From Corallococcus sp. NCRR (lineage in GTDB: Bacteria; Myxococcota; Myxococcia; Myxococcales; Myxococcaceae), in the NCBI RefSeq assembly GCF_026965535.1, contig NZ_CP114039.1:9593461-9657460 (forward strand): 64,000 nucleotides of DNA, read 5' to 3'. Shown piece after piece: positions 59,672 through 64,000 of this stretch. The position numbers and the translations under genes were made by a program. Below the pieces are notes generated by a model. It was given only the letters and a program-made list of their open reading frames with translations, was not told the origin of the DNA and searched no databases. The number at the start of each line of letters is the position of its first letter. Positions within the stretch are counted from its first letter, which is position 1.

Positions 59672-61018
59672 TCAGCGACCCGCCGTGCTCCCGGAGGCCC
59701 GGGACGCGGGCCCTGGCGCCAACCCATGGAGATAGTTGAGCGCGACCTTGAGCTGTGGATCCGCGAGCTTCGCGGTCACCGCCCAGTCCTTCAGGTTCGC
59801 GGGCAGGGTCCGGGGCTGGGCGGCGACCTCCGAGGTCGTCTGGGACGGCTCCGCCTTGAAGTGGCCCCGCAGGTCCTTCTCCCGCGGCGCGTTACCCCCC
59901 GCCTTCCCGGAGGCGTCCTCCGGCACCAGGAAGTCCGGGGTGATGCCCTTCTCCTGGATGCTGCGGCCCTTGGGCGTGTAGTAGCGCGCGATGGTGAGCT
60001 TCAGGCCGGAGCCGTCCTCCAGCTCGATGATGGTCTGCACGCTGCCCTTGCCGAAGGTCTGCGTGCCCATGATGACCGCGCGGCCGTGGTCCTGGAGCGC
60101 GCCCGCGACGATCTCCGACGCGGAGGCGCTGCCCGCGTTGACCAGCACCACCAGCGGGTAGTCCTTCTCCGTGTCGCGGTCGCGGCTCTTCTCCTCGGAG
60201 GCGTTGCGGCCGTCCCTCCCGCGCGTGGACACGATGGGCAGGTTGCCCGGCAGGAAGCGGTCGCTCATGGCCACGGCCTGGTCCAGCAGGCCGCCGGGGT
60301 TGTTGCGCAGGTCCAGCACCAGGCCGTCCAGCTCCTTGCCGCCGTTGAGCGCGCGCAGCCGGTCCAGCTCCTTCCTCAGCGACTGGTCCGTGCGGTCCTG
60401 GAAGTTCTTCACCTTCACGTGACCGATGCCTCCGTAGAGCGCGCTCTCCACGGACACGATGCGGATGTGGTCGCGCAGGATGGCCAGCTCCCGGGGCGCG
60501 TTGAAGCCCGCGCGCATGAGCGTGAGCAGCACGCGGCCCCCCGCCGGCCCGCGCATCTTCTGGAGCGCGCGGCCCAGGTCCATGCCCTGGGTGCTCTCCC
60601 CGTCGATGGCGAGCAGCTCGTCCCCGGCCTTGATGCCCGCGCGAGCGGCGGGCGTGTCGTCGATGGGCGCCACCACCACCAGCCGGTCGCCCTTGCGCGC
60701 GATTTCGATGCCCAGGCCGCCGAACTCACCGGACGTGTCGATCTTCATCTCCCGGAACACCTCCGGGGGCATGAAGACGGTGTGCGGATCCAACGTGTCG
60801 AGCATCCCCTGGATGGCGCCCTGGATGAGCGTCTTGCGGTCCACGCTCTCCACGTAGTTGTTCTCCACGTAGGAGAGGACGCGCGCGAACAGCTCCAGTT
60901 GGCGGTACGCGGACTCCTCCCGACCGGCCGCGTCCCCTGGCTTCTGCGCGAGCGCGGGCGCGCCCCACAAGAGGAGCGCGGCGAATCCCATGCGCCACGG
61001 CTTCGGGAAACGGGTCAC
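59672..61018 (-). CDS. C-terminal processing peptidase (S41 family, PDZ)
   Basis: Periplasmic protease of 448 residues. Signal peptide ends WGAPALAQ (about 25). A helical N-terminal part is followed by a PDZ domain at about 95-175 (GGLGIEIARKGDRLVVVAPI; GIKAGDELLAIDG) and the S41 catalytic domain. The Ser of GSASASEIVAG is at about 295 and the Lys of FGKGSVQT at about 321, the standard Ser-Lys dyad. It should trim C-termini of envelope proteins or regulate peptidoglycan enzymes. Start is the GTG at 61018, where the signal peptide begins. The PEGA and DAG genes follow and may be its partners. Confidence 0.93.
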   Translation of the reverse strand: MTRFPKPWRMGFAALLLWGAPALAQKPGDAAGREESAYRQLELFARVLSYVENNYVESVDRKTLIQGAIQGMLDTLDPHTVFMPPEVFREMKIDTSGEFGGLGIEIARKGDRLVVVAPIDDTPAARAGIKAGDELLAIDGESTQGMDLGRALQKMRGPAGGRVLLTLMRAGFNAPRELAILRDHIRIVSVESALYGGIGHVKVKNFQDRTDQSLRKELDRLRALNGGKELDGLVLDLRNNPGGLLDQAVAMSDRFLPGNLPIVSTRGRDGRNASEEKSRDRDTEKDYPLVVLVNAGSASASEIVAGALQDHGRAVIMGTQTFGKGSVQTIIELEDGSGLKLTIARYYTPKGRSIQEKGITPDFLVPEDASGKAGGNAPREKDLRGHFKAEPSQTTSEVAAQPRTLPANLKDWAVTAKLADPQLKVALNYLHGLAPGPASRASGSTAGR

Positions 61019-61103
61019 GGGAGCGCGTCCTCGGGGGTCGGGTGGAGGGAACCGTCGCAAGGCCCCCCGAGTCTACACCCGGCCCGCCGGACGATTCCCG
61101 CCC

Positions 61104-61964
61104 TTAGAGGCGGGTCCGGTCCGCGAAGCCCACCAGGTGGGACACGAACGCGTCCGGCCGCTCCATCTGCGGCACGTGGCCAAAGCCCTCCACCACGTGC
61201 ACCTCCGCCTGGGCGGGCAGGTGCTGCCGGTACCAGGCGAGGATTTCCGGAGGCAGGAGCCGCTCACTGCCGCCCCAGAGGAAGAGCACCGGCATCTTCA
61301 AATCCCGCACCGCCTGGGGCGCGATGCTCGCCTGCGTCGCGAGCGCATCCGCCGCCAGCGCCTGCACCGTGGGCGTCGTGTAGAGCCTGCTCAGCGCCGG
61401 CGCGAGCAGCAGCGCGCCCAGGGGTGGCCGGTGGAAGAGCTTGCGCGTGAGGGCGCGGACATCCGCGCTCGACTTCACCGCGAAGTGCCCCAGCAGCGCC
61501 GCCAGCGCCTGCGGCGTCAGCTCCGCGCCCGCGGGGGCCACCAGCGCCAGCGCCTTCACCCAGGCCGCATGCTCGGAGGCCAGGTTGACGGCCATGGCCC
61601 CGCCCAGCGAGTTGCCCACCACGAGGGCGGGCGCCTTCACCACCTCCTCGAAGTAGGCGCGCAGCACGTCGAACTGGCTGCGCACGCAGGTGGGACCGCC
61701 GCAGTACTCGCCGGAGAAGCCGTGGCCCGGCAGGTCCGGCGCGAGCACGCGGGAGAAGCGCTTCGCCAGCCCGAAGAACGTGCGGCCGAAGCCGTTGGCG
61801 GAGCCGCCCAGCCCGTGCACCAGCACCACCGGAGGCCCCTTGCCCTGCCCCTCCAGCGCGTAGTGGTGCACCGCCTGCCCACCCACGGTCACCGTCTCCG
61901 ACTCCACACCCCGCGCCACCAGCACGCGGCGCATCGCTTCCTGCATCCCACCCATCAGGTCCAC
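61104..61964 (-). CDS. Alpha/beta hydrolase
   Basis: A protein of 286 residues. The hydrolase core is complete: oxyanion-hole HGLGGSANGF, nucleophile in VVGNSLGGAMA (Ser at about 118), acid in LFLWGGSERLLPP and catalytic His in GFGHVPQMERP near the end. A Cys pair in YCGGPTCV lies in a loop. It is probably an esterase/lipase-type enzyme of unknown substrate. The start is the GTG at 61964, chosen because AAGGAGG at 61972-61978 is 7 bases upstream; an earlier GTG at 61985 lies before this motif. The surrounding genes give no clear context. Confidence 0.88.
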   Translation of the reverse strand: MDLMGGMQEAMRRVLVARGVESETVTVGGQAVHHYALEGQGKGPPVVLVHGLGGSANGFGRTFFGLAKRFSRVLAPDLPGHGFSGEYCGGPTCVRSQFDVLRAYFEEVVKAPALVVGNSLGGAMAVNLASEHAAWVKALALVAPAGAELTPQALAALLGHFAVKSSADVRALTRKLFHRPPLGALLLAPALSRLYTTPTVQALAADALATQASIAPQAVRDLKMPVLFLWGGSERLLPPEILAWYRQHLPAQAEVHVVEGFGHVPQMERPDAFVSHLVGFADRTRL

Positions 61965-62046
61965 GCGAGGGCCTCCTTCGTCCACCGACGACCACCGGGT
62001 TCTAACGCTCCCTCAGCTTGGACGCAGCGCAGCAAAACAGACAGTG

Positions 62047-63183
62047 TCACGGCGTCCCGGCGGCCGCGGTGGCGGGGGCCAGCCAGGGGGCGGGGTCGAC
62101 TGCCTGCCCGGCGCGGCGGACCTCGAAGTACAGGTAGGCGCCCTTGAGGGAGCCGGTGTCTCCCACCTCCCCCACCACGTCCCCCGGGGTCACGCGCGTG
62201 CCCACGGCGACGGCGATGGTGGAGAGGTGGGCGACCAGGGTGTGGAAGTCGTCGCCGTGGTCGACGATGAGCAGGTTGCCGTAGCCGCGCAGCCAGCCCG
62301 CGTAGACGACGGTGCCCTCGGCCACCGCGTGCACGGGGGTGCCCGCCGGGGCGCGGATGTCCACGCCCTTCTGCACGGTGACGGTGTTGAAGCGCGGGTT
62401 CACCACGCGGCCGAAGCCCACCTCCACGATGCCGGCCACGGGCCGGGGCAGCTTGCCCTTCAGGGCGCCGAAGCCGCTCGTCGCGGGGGCCTCGTGCAGG
62501 TCCACCAGCATGCGGGTGAGCTCCGCGTCCGCGCCCTCCAGCTCGCGCACGGCGCGCTTCGCCAGCTCCGCTTCGCCGGCCAGCTTCCCCACCACCTCCT
62601 CCAGCGCCTCCTGCTGCGCCTGGGCCTGCTTCGACTGCTGCTGGAGGAAGGCCACGCGCTGGGACAGCGAGGTGTGCAGCCGCTTCAGCTCCAGCGTCGC
62701 CTGCCGCTGGAGGGTGGCCACGTGCTGCACGGTGCGCAAGAGCTCCAGGTCGCCCGCCATGCTGGCCTCCAGCGCGCGGGCGCGCCACATGAGCGCGGCG
62801 AAGTCGTCCGCGGACAGGAGGACCTCCAGCGGGCGGCGGCGCTGGAGCCGGTACAGGGTGCGCAGGCGCGGGGACAGCCGGCGCAGCTGGGCGCGCAGGG
62901 CCTCGCGCAGCACGGCCTCTTCACGCTCGGCGAGCGCGACGCGGCGGCGGAAGAGGTTCAGGTCGCCCTCCAGCGCGCGCACGCGGCGGCGGGAGAAGGC
63001 GGCCATGTCCTCCATCAGCTCCATGCCCTCCAGCACGGAGAGCTTCTTCGCCTCCACCAGGGCCAGCGTCGCGCGCTGCACGGCCAGCTTCTCCCGGATG
63101 GCCGCGCGCTCCGCCTCCTCGTCCTGCTGGGCGAACGCGACGCTCGCGCCCAGAAGCACCCCCAGCCACGTGAAGCGCCTCAT
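62047..63183 (-). CDS. EnvC-like murein hydrolase activator with degenerate LytM domain
   Basis: A periplasmic protein of 378 residues. Signal peptide cut after SVAFA (about 18). About 20-235 is long coiled coil (EEAERAAIREKLAVQRATLA). About 265-370 is a LytM/M23 domain with GVDIRAPAGTPVHAVAEG. Zinc ligands are lost: the first His is Gln (VQKGVDI) and the HLH motif is YLY (YLYFEVR). It therefore cannot be a normal endopeptidase, just as E. coli EnvC cannot, and should activate cell-separation amidases. ftsX lies 89 bases upstream on the same strand, and FtsEX is the known EnvC control complex, so the call is strong. Confidence 0.9.
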   Translation of the reverse strand: MRRFTWLGVLLGASVAFAQQDEEAERAAIREKLAVQRATLALVEAKKLSVLEGMELMEDMAAFSRRRVRALEGDLNLFRRRVALAEREEAVLREALRAQLRRLSPRLRTLYRLQRRRPLEVLLSADDFAALMWRARALEASMAGDLELLRTVQHVATLQRQATLELKRLHTSLSQRVAFLQQQSKQAQAQQEALEEVVGKLAGEAELAKRAVRELEGADAELTRMLVDLHEAPATSGFGALKGKLPRPVAGIVEVGFGRVVNPRFNTVTVQKGVDIRAPAGTPVHAVAEGTVVYAGWLRGYGNLLIVDHGDDFHTLVAHLSTIAVAVGTRVTPGDVVGEVGDTGSLKGAYLYFEVRRAGQAVDPAPWLAPATAAAGTP

Positions 63184-63272
63184 GCGCGATGACAGCGCTC
63201 CGCCGCGACGCAAGGGATGCGCCGCCCCGAGACGCGACCACAGCCCTGCCGCGGTGCCCTCCGCGCCCGGTC

Positions 63273-64000
63273 TCATACGCGCAGGAAGCGCCCCACCGCG
63301 ACGAAGCTGCCGCCCAGCCCCAGCGCGCAGCCGGCCGCGAGCAGCTCCAGCGCGGTGCGCGTCTCCACCCACGGCGCGGCCACGCCCGGCCCCAGGAGGA
63401 ACGCGAAGAGCGAGCCCAGCGTGGGCCCCAGAAGCCGCCCGAAGAGCCACAGCCCGCCCACCGCCACCAGCGCGCCCAGGAGCCCCTGGAGAAGGCCCTC
63501 CAGGAGGAACGGCGCCTTCACGAAGCGGTCCGTGGCGCCCACCAGCTTCTGGATCTCAATCTCCTCGCGCCGCGAATAGATGGCCAGCTGGAGCGTGGCC
63601 GCCACGATGACGATGGTCGTCCCCAGCACCACCACCAGCGCCACCAGCGCCCCGAAGCTCAGCGCGCGGGCGATGGCGGACAGCCGCTCCACCGCGGCCT
63701 CGCCGTAGTCCACGCCGGTGACGCCCGGCAGCGCGCGCAGCTCCTTCGCCAGGGCCGCCAGCGCTGCGGGGGAACGCCGCGCCTCCGGCACGCGCAGCTC
63801 CAGCGTCGCGGGCAGCGGGTTCTCCGGCAGCTCCGACAGCGCCTCGCCCAGGTCGCCCAGCTCCTGCTTGAGCCGCTTCAGCGCCGCTTCCGGCGGCACC
63901 ACCGTCACCTCGCCGTGGCTCAGCTCCACCACGCGCGTGTGGACGCCGTGCACCTCGTCCTCGCCCAGCTGCGGCGCCAGGTAGAGCGTCACCTCCACCT
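63273..64000 (-). CDS. ftsX: Cell-division permease-like protein FtsX (5' end cut by window)
   Basis: The visible 242 codons cover the outer loop domain and the three C-terminal membrane helices (ALSFGALVALVVVLGTTIVI; GLLQGLLGALVAVGGLWLF; LLAAGCALGLGGSFVAVG) with the family segment YSRREEIEIQKLVGATDRF between them. The reading frame stays open to the right edge, so the N-terminal cytosolic part and first helix lie outside. FtsX with FtsE couples septum progress to peptidoglycan hydrolysis. Here it sits directly before the EnvC-like gene. FtsE is presumably just beyond the window. Confidence 0.92.
   Translation of the reverse strand, partial: VEVTLYLAPQLGEDEVHGVHTRVVELSHGEVTVVPPEAALKRLKQELGDLGEALSELPENPLPATLELRVPEARRSPAALAALAKELRALPGVTGVDYGEAAVERLSAIARALSFGALVALVVVLGTTIVIVAATLQLAIYSRREEIEIQKLVGATDRFVKAPFLLEGLLQGLLGALVAVGGLWLFGRLLGPTLGSLFAFLLGPGVAAPWVETRTALELLAAGCALGLGGSFVAVGRFLRV

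Overview
The window is one continuous, very GC-rich stretch of bacterial chromosome that looks like a myxobacterium of the Myxococcaceae (Corallococcus/Myxococcus type). The signs are about 70% GC, many GTG/TTG starts, many 4-base NTGA gene overlaps, a Ser/Thr kinase with PEGA repeats, a zinc-ribbon/GYF protein related to GltJ, a FYDLN-acid protein, a membrane-anchored FtsY and a bacterial Thg1-like protein. I see no insertion sequence, prophage, CRISPR array or tRNA gene. Composition is even throughout, apart from a few less GC-rich intergenic gaps. The genus is an inference.

Layout. 0-12.7 kb: an L,D-transpeptidase cut by the left edge; then a long minus-strand series with an AAA ATPase, a PEGA kinase, a four-gene ABC/lipoprotein operon linked by 4-base overlaps, a coiled-coil membrane protein, an orphan solute-binding protein and PspA. 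13-29.5 kb: a sensor kinase, then a nucleoside-salvage neighbourhood with an adenosine-type amidohydrolase, cytidine deaminase, pyrimidine-nucleoside phosphorylase, a complete BMP-type nucleoside ABC importer, and a deoC-TraR-phosphomutase operon. It is interspersed with a PilZ protein, a rhodanese-MoeB fusion, a receiver/ATPase protein that lacks the phospho-acceptor His, and an outer-membrane-type protein. 29.6-37.2 kb: a ComEC-like metallo-beta-lactamase protein, its metal-ligand-less tandem copy and a DUF3006 gene; zinc-ribbon proteins; a copper-site lipoprotein; and a zinc ribbon/RNase HI pair.

37.2-45.1 kb: a five-gene minus-strand operon with a small membrane protein, a short-lid Hsp70, a TPR-Lon protease without an AAA+ module, a membrane J-like protein with PPE in place of HPD, and a TPR protein. 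It looks like a self-contained envelope chaperone/protease system and is one of the two most interesting loci. 45.3-47.8 kb: the RNase P RNA gene (rnpB) divergent from an operon with a polynucleotide-kinase-like P-loop protein, a Thg1-like 3'-5' polymerase and an FGE-like lipoprotein. This is a candidate tRNA 5'-end processing and repair cluster, the other standout.

47.9-64 kb: ftsY, an M1-type metallopeptidase, PEGA and lipoprotein genes, a GT2 glycan synthase, ddl, a C-terminal processing protease operon, an alpha/beta hydrolase, and an EnvC-like degenerate LytM protein beside ftsX, which is cut by the right edge. Several convergent gene pairs are separated by strong GC-rich hairpins. Residue numbers are estimates from the translated frames, and no database search was possible.
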